From NCBI GenBank assembly GCA_003142855.1, contig PLNW01000150.1, positions 1 through 46,037 on the forward strand: a DNA stretch of 46,037 nt, given 5' to 3'. The notes under the pieces are model-generated. The model was not told the DNA's origin and made no database searches. It saw nothing but the letters and a program-made list of their open reading frames with translations. The translations under genes were made by a program, and so were the position numbers. Of this stretch, positions 7,886-17,222 are shown piece after piece (the stretch's first letter is position 1; each line of letters begins with the position of its first letter). Source of the DNA: Myxococcales bacterium. GTDB taxonomy: Bacteria > Myxococcota_A > Polyangia > Fen-1088.

Positions 7886-9270
7886 GCGCCTCATCACAAA
7901 CGCTATCTGGCCCGGGGACGCCATCCGACGGCGGCGCGCCCGGCTCAGCGCCGCCCATCGAGCGCGACATGCTGGCCACGCGGCGGATCACCTGGCGGTA
8001 CGCGGTGGGGCTCTTCATCGCCGTCGCGGTCATGGTGCTTGGCGGATGGGCCTGGGGCGTGATGACCCGCGAGGGGCTCGGTGTCACCGGCCTGAACTCG
8101 CCGGTCATGTGGGGCAGCATCATCACGACGTTCGTCTTCTTCATCGGCGTCAGCCACTCGGGCACGCTGGTCTCCGCGATCCTCTTTTTCGCGCGCTCGC
8201 CGCTGCGCGCCTCCATCGGCCGATCGGCGGAAGCCATGACGGTTATCGCCATCATGACGGGCGGACTCTTTCCCATCGTTCACCTCGGTCGTCCTTGGCT
8301 GTTCTTCTGGCTGCTGCCTTTGCCGAATCAGCGGCATCTCTGGATAAACTTTCGCTCGCCGCTTGGTTGGGACGTCTTCGCGATCTGCTCGTACGTGACG
8401 ATCAGTGCCCTGTTTCTCTACATGGGCATGCTGCCCGATCTGGCGATCCTTGCCCGCCGCATTTCCGGCTGGCGCCGGGTGCTCTACCGGGTGCTGTCCC
8501 TCGGGTTTGCGGGCACCGAAAGCGAGTGGGCACACTACGAGCGCGCGTACCCGATCTTCGCCGCCGTCGCCATTCCGCTGGCGGTGTCGGTCCACAGTGT
8601 CGTGTCGTGGGATTTTGCCATGACGCTCGTTCCCGGCTGGCACTCGACCATCTTCGCGCCCTACTTCGTGGCGGGCGCGATCTTCTCGGGGATCGCGATG
8701 GCGATCATCCTGCTGGCGGGAATCCGCAGCGGCTTTGGGCTGCAGGCTCACATCCGGCGGGAGCACTTTTCGATGCTGGGCCGGCTGCTAGTCGCGATGT
8801 CGCTGGTCATGACGCTGGTCTATGCCACCGAGTTCTTCATGGCCTTCTACCGTGGTGGCGCCGCTGAGCGAGAGGTTTTCATCTGGCGCATAAGCGGGCC
8901 GTACGCGCCGATCTTCTGGGGGGTCGTGGCGTGCAACAGTATTGTCCCGCTCCCCTGTTTCTGGCCGCGCGTGCGCTGCAACCTGCCCGCGATCATTTCC
9001 ATCGCCGTGCTAGTCACCGTCGGGATGTGGTTCGAGCGCTTCATGTTCGTGGTAACCAGCCTCGCCCGTGGTTTCAGCCCAGTCACCTGGCACAACTATC
9101 GCCCGACGTCGATCGAAGTCGCCATCTGTCTCGGCGGCTTTGGCGTCTTCACTACGCTGTTCCTGTTGTTCATCAAGCTCTTCCCGTGCGTGTCGGTTGC
9201 GGAGACATTGCAGGGGCAAGCGGCGACGGTCGCTGGGGACGGTGACAAGGAGGTGCGGCATGCGCAGTGA
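7882..9270 (+). CDS. actC: Alternative Complex III subunit ActC, NrfD-like quinol-binding membrane protein
   Basis: 462 residues. GTG 7882 overlaps the actB stop (GTGA); the frame is open further upstream but only antisense to actB function. About ten hydrophobic segments form an NrfD/PsrC-type bundle. Characteristic ActC stretches are visible, such as FFIGVSHSGTLVSAILFF and MTVIAIMTGGLFPIVHLGRP, which include polar and charged residues of the proposed quinol site and proton path. It oxidises quinol in the inner membrane. Confidence 0.87.
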   Translation: MSASSQTLSGPGTPSDGGAPGSAPPIERDMLATRRITWRYAVGLFIAVAVMVLGGWAWGVMTREGLGVTGLNSPVMWGSIITTFVFFIGVSHSGTLVSAILFFARSPLRASIGRSAEAMTVIAIMTGGLFPIVHLGRPWLFFWLLPLPNQRHLWINFRSPLGWDVFAICSYVTISALFLYMGMLPDLAILARRISGWRRVLYRVLSLGFAGTESEWAHYERAYPIFAAVAIPLAVSVHSVVSWDFAMTLVPGWHSTIFAPYFVAGAIFSGIAMAIILLAGIRSGFGLQAHIRREHFSMLGRLLVAMSLVMTLVYATEFFMAFYRGGAAEREVFIWRISGPYAPIFWGVVACNSIVPLPCFWPRVRCNLPAIISIAVLVTVGMWFERFMFVVTSLARGFSPVTWHNYRPTSIEVAICLGGFGVFTTLFLLFIKLFPCVSVAETLQGQAATVAGDGDKEVRHAQ

Positions 9271-9763
9271 GCTGGTCGCGCTTTTCGCCGATCCACGGCG
9301 GGCGGAGCAGGCCATTCGCGACCTGGAAGCGCTTGGCGTCGAAGGCCTCCGCCTGGCGAGCCCGGCGCCATTTCCTGTCGTCCACCGGGTCCACCGTCCC
9401 GGGACGGAACGACTGCTTGGCTGGCTTGCGCTCGCTGGCGCCGTTGCTGGCCTTGCAACCGCCGTCGCGCTGCAGGTCTACGCCTCGCTGGTTCATCCCT
9501 TCGTTGTAGGTGGCAAGCCAGTGCTGGCCTGGCCGGCATTCGCAATCGTGTGCTTCGAACTCACCATGCTCGGCGCGGGCGCGACCAACTTTGTGGCGCT
9601 GGCCGTACTGGGCGTGCTCGCGCGCAGGGGCGTCCCCCGCAAGGCGAAAGAGGCGGTCGTGTCCGATCGCCTCGCGCTCGTCGTGCCGATTCAAGGCCGC
9701 ACTTCCGACGCGACCCAAGCGATTCGGCAGGCCCTCGCGGGAGCCGAGGAGTTGCTGCCGTGA
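9260..9763 (+). CDS. actD: Alternative Complex III subunit ActD
   Basis: 167 residues. ATG 9260 follows AAGGAGG and overlaps the end of actC by 11 bases. The N-terminal domain is cytoplasmic (MRSELVALFADPRRAEQAIRDL). Two membrane helices (about 55-75 and 93-120) follow, then a soluble tail. This is the DUF3341 layout of ActD, a structural subunit without cofactor that sits on the cytoplasmic side. Confidence 0.85.
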   Translation: MRSELVALFADPRRAEQAIRDLEALGVEGLRLASPAPFPVVHRVHRPGTERLLGWLALAGAVAGLATAVALQVYASLVHPFVVGGKPVLAWPAFAIVCFELTMLGAGATNFVALAVLGVLARRGVPRKAKEAVVSDRLALVVPIQGRTSDATQAIRQALAGAEELLP

Positions 9764-10296
9764 GGCGCGTGCTCTCGACGCTAACCATCGGCGCACTGCT
9801 GGTGAGCGCGTGCGACCGGAAGTGGCCGGCGAGCATGGAGGAGCAGCCTGCGGTTCGCCCGCTGACGGCGCCGCGCCCGGCCCCCGAGGGCTCGGTGCCC
9901 GTCGGAGGCGTCGAAACGCTCGATGATCGGGAGGACGCGCAGGATCTGCAGAACCCGTACGCCGCTGACCCCGGCGCAGCCGCGACGGGAGAGCGCCTGT
10001 TCAACACCCACTGCGCGATTTGCCACGGAGCCAAAGGGCACGGCGACGGCAAGGTCTCGGCGAAATTCCCCCCAGCGCCGGACTTGCGCTACGTCACGAT
10101 CTGCCGCCGCAGCGACGGCTTCATCTACGGGACGATAACCGCGGGAGGGCGGGCAATGCCGACGTTGCGCGAGGGGCTGACCTCGCGCGAGCGCTGGGCC
10201 CTCGTCGCTCACGTCCGCCGCATCGAGAAAGACGGTTGCCTTGCGGCCTCACCCACGACACCGGGTGGGCCAGCGGGGACAGGAGGCGCGCCCTGA
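9760..10296 (+). CDS. actE: Alternative Complex III subunit ActE, monohaem cytochrome c lipoprotein
   Basis: 178 residues from GTG 9760, overlapping the actD stop (GTGA). The signal ends at Val-Ser-Ala-Cys (Cys18), so it is a lipoprotein. One CAICH motif (Cys85, Cys88, His89) and a later Met133 (GGRAMPTL), the likely sixth ligand, define a class I cytochrome c. The C-terminal 20 residues are a Gly/Pro/Thr tail. It passes electrons to an external acceptor, normally a cytochrome c, cupredoxin or oxidase. Confidence 0.87.
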   Translation: MRRVLSTLTIGALLVSACDRKWPASMEEQPAVRPLTAPRPAPEGSVPVGGVETLDDREDAQDLQNPYAADPGAAATGERLFNTHCAICHGAKGHGDGKVSAKFPPAPDLRYVTICRRSDGFIYGTITAGGRAMPTLREGLTSRERWALVAHVRRIEKDGCLAASPTTPGGPAGTGGAP

Positions 10297-10313
10297 GTCG
10301 CCGGGTTCATAAC

Positions 10314-11399
10314 GTGGAGATTGTGCTAGGGCATAGTCTGACCCGCGCTTGCCTGCTTGCCGTCGTTGCGGGCACGGTCGCCTTCGCCTGGGGCGCCTTG
10401 GGCGGCCAGGCCCCGCGTGCCTTCGCCGCGCTGATCGCGAGCTGGCTTTTCTTCTCGGGCGCTGCGATGGGAACGCTCGCCTTCGGTGCCGTGCTCGAGC
10501 TGTCCGGCGCACGGTGGGCCGATGGGCTCAACTCTCTGGCGTCGGCCGTGACGAGCTTCGTCCCGGTCGCCATGTTGTTGCTGGTCGTCGTCGTTGCCGG
10601 TGTCCCGAGCTGGGCGCCATGGTTCGACCGGCCGCCGCCCGGACAGGCGTTCTGGTTGAATCTGCCGTTCTTTTCTGTCCGTGAGCTGCTGTCCACAGCC
10701 GTCCTCTTCGGCTTCGCATACCTCGGCATGCGGCGGGGCGGCGGCGCGGTCACCGCCGCACGCGAGCCTCGCTCGTCGCAGCTCTTGGTCGCGTTCTGCT
10801 TGATCTTTGCGGTCGTGCTTTCCTTCTGGGCTTTCGACTTTGTCCTCGGGCCAGACCCGGAGTGGTCGAGCACGCTCATTGGGCCGCACGTCTTCGTCGG
10901 TGCAGCCGCCTCTGGCGCATCGTTGGTCGCCCTGCTGGGACTTGCCGCCGGTCGCCTTGACCAGAAGATGCGCCGGGATATGAGCGTTCTCATTTTCACG
11001 ATGTCCGTGCTGTGGGGATATTTCTTTTGGTCGCAATACCTGCCGATCTGGTACGGCAATCTGCCGACGGAGATCGCGTTTGTCATCAGGCGCGCGACGG
11101 GCGGTTGGCGAACCGAAGCCGCAACCGTCGTGTTCCTCTGCTTCGTCGTCCCATTCGCGCTGCTGCTCGGGTCTCGGGCCAAGGCGAGCGCTCGCGTTCT
11201 CGGGACTGCGGCGGCGGCTCAGTTCGTGGGCATTTGGCTGGAGCGGCACCTGCTCGTGGTTCCGTCGCTGAGCCCGCCCGGCGCGTCCCCGTTCGACCTT
11301 TGCGGCGTACTGGTCGCCCTTGGAATTCTCGGTGCCTTCGTACTCGCGACTGGGACATCCCTCCCTGTGGCAGAAGTGGATCGGCGGAGACGCCCATAG
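10314..11399 (+). CDS. actF: Alternative Complex III subunit ActF, second NrfD-like membrane protein
   Basis: 361 residues from GTG 10314. The frame is open upstream inside actE, but a start after the actE stop is sensible; no strong ribosome site is seen. It has about ten membrane helices. The segments FFSGAAMGTLAFGAVLELSG and MSVLWGYFFWSQYLPIWYGN are typical of ActF. ActF pairs with ActC and is proposed to carry a proton path but no quinol site. In many genomes cytochrome oxidase genes follow; here they do not. Confidence 0.85.
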   Translation: MEIVLGHSLTRACLLAVVAGTVAFAWGALGGQAPRAFAALIASWLFFSGAAMGTLAFGAVLELSGARWADGLNSLASAVTSFVPVAMLLLVVVVAGVPSWAPWFDRPPPGQAFWLNLPFFSVRELLSTAVLFGFAYLGMRRGGGAVTAAREPRSSQLLVAFCLIFAVVLSFWAFDFVLGPDPEWSSTLIGPHVFVGAAASGASLVALLGLAAGRLDQKMRRDMSVLIFTMSVLWGYFFWSQYLPIWYGNLPTEIAFVIRRATGGWRTEAATVVFLCFVVPFALLLGSRAKASARVLGTAAAAQFVGIWLERHLLVVPSLSPPGASPFDLCGVLVALGILGAFVLATGTSLPVAEVDRRRRP

Positions 11400-11748
11400 T
11401 TCCGTCTTCTTCACGACGACGTTCGATGCGGCGCCGCCTGCGGTGGCGCTGAGCCCAACAGAGGCGCCGCGCCCGGGCGCGTGGCTCGCCTATCTCACCG
11501 ATGTCGCCGCCCGCGCGGGCTACCACAGCTCGAACGTTTCTGGCCTCCGGCCCGGGGAGCGGGAGACTCTCGCCTGGATGGGCGTGGGTCGAGGCTTCGC
11601 CGATCGGCTGCGCACGCTCGCCGCCACACTGCCTGCGCAAGCGGTTCCAGAGCTGAGTCGCATCATGGGCGGCGTGGCGGCCCGGCTGGAAACGGAACGG
11701 CGTAACGCCGAGCAGTTCACCGGAGTTCACGCCTGGCTTGGCCCCTGA
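11332..11748 (+). CDS. Hypothetical protein after actF
   Basis: About 138 residues from GTG 11332 (TTG 11320 is also possible); the first 20 or so codons overlap the end of actF. Third codon positions are G or C almost throughout the non-overlapping part, which supports real coding. The sequence is Ala/Arg-rich and mainly helical in character, with no signal peptide or membrane segment. I do not recognise the family. It may be an accessory gene of the act operon or just a neighbour. Confidence 0.55.
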   Translation: MPSYSRLGHPSLWQKWIGGDAHSSVFFTTTFDAAPPAVALSPTEAPRPGAWLAYLTDVAARAGYHSSNVSGLRPGERETLAWMGVGRGFADRLRTLAATLPAQAVPELSRIMGGVAARLETERRNAEQFTGVHAWLGP

Positions 11749-11753
11749 CCCCA

Positions 11754-11774
11754 GGGCGCAAGCGCCTCCCTTTT
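11754..11774 (+). terminator. Weak hairpin plus T run after the act operon
   Basis: GGCG-CAAG-CGCC (11755-11766) followed by TCCCTTTT. The stem is short, so termination is uncertain, but it lies between convergent genes. Confidence 0.35.
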
Positions 11775-11828
11775 CCGCTGGGATACGTGCGCGGTTTAAG
11801 GTTTTGCGGTACGGACAAGCCGGCGGCA

Positions 11829-14099
11829 CTAGGATGGACGCGCGTTCACCGGGCTGCCTTCGACGAGCAAGGTCCTTATGCGGTTCGCGAGTTCGTCCAC
11901 GTCGAGCGGTTTGACCACATGCCCGGCAAAACCCGCCTCGCGCGTGCGCTTCAAGTCCTCGGGAGCTCCAAGAGCGGTCACCGCAAGCGCAGGAATCGAG
12001 GCACAGCCTGCCACCAGCCGCGCCCCCCGCAGGAACTGGTAGCCATCGATGCCGGGCAGGCCAATGTCGACAAGGATCACGCCCGGCCGCTCGCGGCTAA
12101 GCCAGTCCAAAGCGGCCTCGCCGGTCGCACATCCAGCCACAGAGTAGCCCCGCATGCCCAAGCAGGTGGCGACCATCTCGCGGGCGTCGTCATTGTCTTC
12201 GACCACCAAGACGCGTGGGCCGGTCGGTGGCATGGCAGGTGCCTCCATTTGCGGCGGAGCGATGGTGGGCAGCTCGACAATGAAACGCGCACCCCGCCCC
12301 GGGCCTTCGCTCTCCGCCCGAGCAACGCCGCCGTGCAATTCAACCAGCGACCGCACGATCGACAATCCAATACCCATGCCACCCCGTCGCGACGCTCCGG
12401 CAGATCCCTGCACGAAGGGCGCAAACAAGCGTGGCAGAAGTTCGGGCTCGATGCCGACACCAGTATCCTCGACGCTGAATTGTGCGCTTTCGCCCTGACG
12501 TTGCAGGCGCACTGTGACGCACCCTCCGGTCGGAGTGAACTTGAGCGCATTCGCCAGTAGATTGATAGCGATCTGACCGATGCGCGTGGCATCTGCGTTC
12601 ACCCACAGGCCAGGCTCGAACGCGCCCTCAATGTGGAGCCCCAAGCGCCGGGCATCCTCGCGCATCGTCCCCATTGCCTCCACCAGCACACGTCCCAGGT
12701 CCAGGGGCTTGCGCTCGACGTTCAGGGCACCCCGCGCGACGCGCGAGAGATCGAGCAGGTCGTCCACCAGTCGGGCTTCGTGGCGTGCGTTTCTCTCGAT
12801 GATGCGCAACGCGTTCTGCACGCGCTCATCGGCTGGAGCGAGGGCCTGGAGCATTCCCACCGCCATAGTGATGGGCGACAGTGGGTTACGCAACTCGTGC
12901 GACACCACCGCCAGGAAGCGATCCTTGGCCCGGTTCGCTTCCTGAGCCTCGGCCAGGGCCGCGTGCTCACGCTCCAGCACCTCTTGTCGCTCGCGCTCAG
13001 CCCGACGGTGCTCCGTCTGATCGAGGACGAACGCTACGACGCACCCACTGCTTGCATCCAGCAGCGCGCCGCCCATCACGACGCTTACGCGGGTCCCGTC
13101 TTTGCGTACCCATTCCACTTCCCATGCCTTGGACGAGTCCTGCGCCAGCAGTCGCTCCACTGTCGTTGCCTCGTCTGCGGCCCGTTCCGGTGGTGCCATG
13201 TCGGGCCAGCGGATCCGCCCGGAAACCATGTCTGCACGATCGAAGCCGATCATAGACAGGTACGCATCGTTGGCATCGAGGATGCGACCTTCCAGGTCGG
13301 CTATCACGAACCCGACCATGTTCGAGTCCATCAGACGGTGCAAGGCCTCGTCGCGCTGGCGCAGAACGCATTCCGATCGCGCCTGTTGTATCTCCAGAGC
13401 CACGCGAGGCGCGAAGAACAGCAACACTGACTCGGCCAACTCCGCGTCGTCCAAGTCGCGACGAAATAGGCCCACCAGGATTCCGATGCTCCTACCGTCG
13501 GCGTCGCGCAAGGGCACGCCCACGTAGGCGTGAATCCCCATTTCGGCCAGCAGCGTATCTTCCGGGAAGAGCCGCACTACGTCCTTGCTGTGTGCGTGCA
13601 CTCGGTTCGCGATGACCTGCGCGCATGGGGTTCCGGCCAGGCAATACGAGAACGGCTTGGCGCGTTTGCCGTCGCCGAAGACCGAGACAATGTCGATGCT
13701 GGTACCGTCGAGGCCCAGTTGGCCCACAAAGGCGACGTCGGCGCCCAACACCGAGGCGAGACGCGCGGTCAACGTGTCGAAGAACGCTGCGCCCCGCTGA
13801 CTTAAACTCTCATCGTTGACCACGCGGATTGCATCAAAGAGCCGCTGTTGCCGGGCCTGCCTTTGCGGCACCTGGCCAACGCCATCTGTCCTCGCGTTCG
13901 CAGAATCGCGGGGATCATCTGGCCGGACGCACGTTTGCAGAGTGTCCATATCCGGGCCCAGTCCAAGCATACTTCCGAAAGCAGACCGCGCAAGTCCTGT
14001 TTGAGAGCAGGCGTCGGTCGAAATCGACCCAGTCATGTAGGGCGACACGGGTAGAAATCCACTCCGCTTGCGGCCAGTCGGTGCGCCAGATTGAAACAC
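11829..14099 (-). CDS. Hybrid sensor histidine kinase: GAF, PAS, HisKA, HATPase, receiver
   Basis: 756 residues from GTG 14099; Met22, Met44 or Met51 are alternative starts, since no clear ribosome site marks the first. Domains by eye: GAF about 85-240, PAS about 252-368, short coiled linker, HisKA with phosphoacceptor His401 (VVSHELRNPLSP), and HATPase with the N box (NLLANALKF, 513-521), DTGVGI (545-550) and GMGIGLSI (574-581). The receiver (629-748) has EDNDD acids, phosphoacceptor Asp678 and Lys730 (VVKPLD). No membrane segments, so it is a cytoplasmic sensor. It has no partner DNA-binding regulator nearby and points away from the act operon; its input is unknown. Confidence 0.88.
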   Translation of the reverse strand: MFQSGAPTGRKRSGFLPVSPYMTGSISTDACSQTGLARSAFGSMLGLGPDMDTLQTCVRPDDPRDSANARTDGVGQVPQRQARQQRLFDAIRVVNDESLSQRGAAFFDTLTARLASVLGADVAFVGQLGLDGTSIDIVSVFGDGKRAKPFSYCLAGTPCAQVIANRVHAHSKDVVRLFPEDTLLAEMGIHAYVGVPLRDADGRSIGILVGLFRRDLDDAELAESVLLFFAPRVALEIQQARSECVLRQRDEALHRLMDSNMVGFVIADLEGRILDANDAYLSMIGFDRADMVSGRIRWPDMAPPERAADEATTVERLLAQDSSKAWEVEWVRKDGTRVSVVMGGALLDASSGCVVAFVLDQTEHRRAERERQEVLEREHAALAEAQEANRAKDRFLAVVSHELRNPLSPITMAVGMLQALAPADERVQNALRIIERNARHEARLVDDLLDLSRVARGALNVERKPLDLGRVLVEAMGTMREDARRLGLHIEGAFEPGLWVNADATRIGQIAINLLANALKFTPTGGCVTVRLQRQGESAQFSVEDTGVGIEPELLPRLFAPFVQGSAGASRRGGMGIGLSIVRSLVELHGGVARAESEGPGRGARFIVELPTIAPPQMEAPAMPPTGPRVLVVEDNDDAREMVATCLGMRGYSVAGCATGEAALDWLSRERPGVILVDIGLPGIDGYQFLRGARLVAGCASIPALAVTALGAPEDLKRTREAGFAGHVVKPLDVDELANRIRTLLVEGSPVNARPS

Positions 14100-14203
14100 T
14101 TAGGCACCGATCGTCATCGTACCAGTGGGGTTGCTTTGCGGCAGACGAGGACGATTTCCGAGGCCACAGCGATACCCAAAGCCCAAGAAATCGAGAGGTC
14201 AGC

Positions 14204-17074
14204 ATGAAACGCGAATCTGGAATCGTTGTGCGCAAGGGGTTGCTGGCGGCCGCGCTGGGGCTGTCGCTGGGACCGATCCACGCCATCACCTTTTCGCCCG
14301 CGTTTGCGGCGGACCCCGGCGCGCAAGCGAAGGCCCACGCCGCCATGGCTGTCCTGCCCCTGAATTTCGAGGAAAACCTGGGCCAGGCCGGCTCGACCGA
14401 CGTGCAATACCTTGCTCACGGCGCCGCCTACAGCATCGCGCTTGGGCAGCGAGGAGCCGTGCTGTCGCTCGCCGCCAGCCAAGATCCGGGCCGAAAGGGC
14501 CAAAGTGCCGATCCGGACCGGGTCCGCATCCTGATCGAGGGCGCCCAGGCCAGTCCAGCGCCGTACGCCGAACAGGGGCTGCCGGGCCGAATCAACTACC
14601 TGATCGGCAACGACCCGAGCAAATGGCGCACAGACCTGGCCACCTATGGCAAGGTCCGCTACGTCGGCGTTTACCCGGGCGTGGACCTCATCTACTACGG
14701 CAACCAGGGGCACCTGGAATACGACTTCGTCCTCGCCCCCGGCGCCAAACCGGCGGCCATCGGCGTGCGCTTCGAGGGTGCGCAAAAGCTGCAGCTCGAT
14801 GCCCAGGGCACGCTGCAGATCCAGTCGCAGGGCCGGCAACTGGCCTTCGAACACCCGGTGGCGTATCAAATGGATGGTGCGCGGCGCACGCTGGTGCCGG
14901 CGAGCTACCGCCTGGCCGGCAAGACGGTGCGCTTCAAGCTGGGGAGTTACGACCACAGCAAGCCCCTGATCATCGATCCGGTGTTGAGCTACCTGAGCTA
15001 CCTGGGCGGCAGCGGCGCGGACATCGTCGGCGACGGCAATATCGGCAGCAACGTGAGCCCGGGGCAGGCAGCGGCACTGGACAGCGCCGGCAATCTCTAT
15101 GTCACCGGCTCGACAAGTTCGGCCAATTTTCCCCAAACGGGCGGCCTGGCTGCGCCTCCCGCCAAGTACTCGGCCGGCACCGTGTTCTGGGCCTTCGTCA
15201 CCAAGGTCGCCCCCGATGCCACGTCGCTGGTGTACTCGACTTATATCGGCGGCTCCTTCACCGACACCTCCAACGCGATCGCGGTCGATTCGAGCGGCAG
15301 CGCCTACATCACCGGCAACACGAGCTCGTCCGACTTTCCGGTGACCGCTGGGGCCTACCAGACCGTATGCAATCCGGCCGGCAATACCTCGAGCGGGGAG
15401 TACGCCGATTGCGAAGGCTCCCCGAGCGACACTGGCGGCAACTGGGGGAGCAGCGCCTTCGTCGCCAAGCTCAATCCCTCGGGCAACGCACTCGCCTATG
15501 CGACGTTTCTGGGACGCGGTACCATCGGCTATGCGATCGCGGTGGACGGTTCGGGGCTCGCCTATGTCGCCGGCAATTCGCTGGGGACCCTCTGCGCCGG
15601 CGCCCCCACATGGAATTGCTTTCCCACGACCGCCGGAGCGCTGCTGGCCGATCAGCGCAGCGGCGATGACAACACCTGCGCATTCCTCAGCGTATTCAAT
15701 CCCACCGGCTCGGCGCTGGTGTACTCGACGCTCTACGGGGACCAGAAGCAAAACGGCTTGAGCGGCAATACGCACTCGGTAAATCCAGCCAACGGCACGG
15801 CCGTTGCCGTCGACCCCGCTGGCAATTTCTATCTCGGCGGGTTTTCAAACAGCGGTTTTCTGCCGACGACCACCAGCGCCTACCAGTCGGTGAGCGCGCC
15901 GCTCGATGCGAACGGCAACCTAGTGGCGAACCGCGGTTTCCTCGTCAAGTTCTCGCCGGTCCCGGCCGGCGGCACGACGACGACGCCGACCCCGATCTAC
16001 GCAACCTATGTGGGCGGGCTCAGTGTCACCAATGGCGGCGCGCAGAACGTCTCGGATTTCGTCACGGGAATCGCCGTCGACGGGGTCGGCGATGCCTATG
16101 TCTACGGCTCCACGAACGACAACGGCTTTCCGGTCACCAGCGGCGCCTACCAGACCACCTGCGGACTGGGCGGCTCCCTCAACTGCGCCAATGCGGCGTT
16201 TGTCGCCAAATTGAATCCGAGTGGCTCCAGCCTCCTGGCAGCGACCTACTTCGGCGATTCGACCGGAAGCGGTGACGGCATTGCGGCCGCCGGTCCGATC
16301 GTGCTCGATTCCACGGGCAACGTGTACATCGCCGGACAGGCGAGTCCCTTTGTGGCGCAGGTCAATCCCATCCAGACCACGCCCAATGGCCCCGCGCTCG
16401 CGTTCGTTGCGAAGTTCGATTCGGGCCTGAGCAAGCTGCTGTTCTCCACGCTGCTCGGCAACAACGCGGCGGGCTCGACGTCAGCGGTCGGACTTGCCGT
16501 AGATTCGAGCGCAAACATCTACCTGGCCGGCAATGTCGGCGGGGCCGGAGCGTTGTCGACGACCCCGGGCGTATTTCAAGCGGCCTTCGGCGGCACCAGC
16601 GGGGGATATGGCGGCACCTATGGCGACGGCTTCGTGGCCAAGATCTCGGCCGTAGGCGCCGGTCCCGCACCGTCGATGGATGGTGGAACGGATGGCGCCG
16701 GAGGAGCCACTGACGTGTCCGTGGATGTCCCCGCATCAGGCGCGGACGCAGGCATCACGACCGTGGCGGACGCCGGTGGGCCGGGATCGGGCACTGGTGG
16801 AGCGACCGGATCGTCGCCTGACAGCGGAAGCCCAGCCGTAAAGCCAGCGAGTCACAGCGGATGCGCATTCGCCGCGGGATCGAGAGAAATGCCAGCGACG
16901 GCGAGCTTCCGCTCGTGGTTGCTCGTGCTCGCGGCGCTGGCAATGATGCGTCGCCGGTCGTCGCCAAAGACGGATAAGAAGCAACAGGGAATTGCCTCGA
17001 CAAGCCGGGGAAGTCAGCTCGACTTAGCCCACGGCGGTGTTGAAGGCAGAGGGCTGGTGACGCCTTGTGGGTAG
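14204..17074 (+). CDS. Secreted SBBP beta-propeller protein with MYXO-CTERM-like tail
   Basis: 956 residues from ATG 14204 (GAGAGG upstream). A signal peptide ends near residue 35. The N-terminal 250 residues (ENLGQ, VQYLAHG, YPGVDLIYYG) match the domain that usually precedes SBBP repeats. About ten SBBP blades follow, each with the pattern A(I/V)AVDSSGNxYxxGxTxSxxFP. A Gly/Asp/Ala/Ser linker (about 825-880) leads to Cys887, a hydrophobic helix and Arg916-Arg918, as in MYXO-CTERM anchors. Unusually, 38 more residues follow the Arg cluster. The function is unknown; a cell-surface protein is likely. Confidence 0.8.
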   Translation: MKRESGIVVRKGLLAAALGLSLGPIHAITFSPAFAADPGAQAKAHAAMAVLPLNFEENLGQAGSTDVQYLAHGAAYSIALGQRGAVLSLAASQDPGRKGQSADPDRVRILIEGAQASPAPYAEQGLPGRINYLIGNDPSKWRTDLATYGKVRYVGVYPGVDLIYYGNQGHLEYDFVLAPGAKPAAIGVRFEGAQKLQLDAQGTLQIQSQGRQLAFEHPVAYQMDGARRTLVPASYRLAGKTVRFKLGSYDHSKPLIIDPVLSYLSYLGGSGADIVGDGNIGSNVSPGQAAALDSAGNLYVTGSTSSANFPQTGGLAAPPAKYSAGTVFWAFVTKVAPDATSLVYSTYIGGSFTDTSNAIAVDSSGSAYITGNTSSSDFPVTAGAYQTVCNPAGNTSSGEYADCEGSPSDTGGNWGSSAFVAKLNPSGNALAYATFLGRGTIGYAIAVDGSGLAYVAGNSLGTLCAGAPTWNCFPTTAGALLADQRSGDDNTCAFLSVFNPTGSALVYSTLYGDQKQNGLSGNTHSVNPANGTAVAVDPAGNFYLGGFSNSGFLPTTTSAYQSVSAPLDANGNLVANRGFLVKFSPVPAGGTTTTPTPIYATYVGGLSVTNGGAQNVSDFVTGIAVDGVGDAYVYGSTNDNGFPVTSGAYQTTCGLGGSLNCANAAFVAKLNPSGSSLLAATYFGDSTGSGDGIAAAGPIVLDSTGNVYIAGQASPFVAQVNPIQTTPNGPALAFVAKFDSGLSKLLFSTLLGNNAAGSTSAVGLAVDSSANIYLAGNVGGAGALSTTPGVFQAAFGGTSGGYGGTYGDGFVAKISAVGAGPAPSMDGGTDGAGGATDVSVDVPASGADAGITTVADAGGPGSGTGGATGSSPDSGSPAVKPASHSGCAFAAGSREMPATASFRSWLLVLAALAMMRRRSSPKTDKKQQGIASTSRGSQLDLAHGGVEGRGLVTPCG

Positions 17075-17222
17075 GCGCAGTGGATAGCTCAAGAACACAG
17101 GCCGCAGTGAGAAGGCTCCAAGAGTCGGGGCGAACGCGCAAAACCCGCGGCAGCATCCCCGTGGCCAGCCGCCGTCGCAACGATGGCGGCCCATTTCCCA
17201 CCGTCGGCGTAGGCGTTGGCCG

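Noticed and set aside
12077..13430. Several long ORFs on both strands across the histidine kinase gene
   Set aside because: They are shadow frames of a high-GC gene; the kinase frame carries all conserved motifs.
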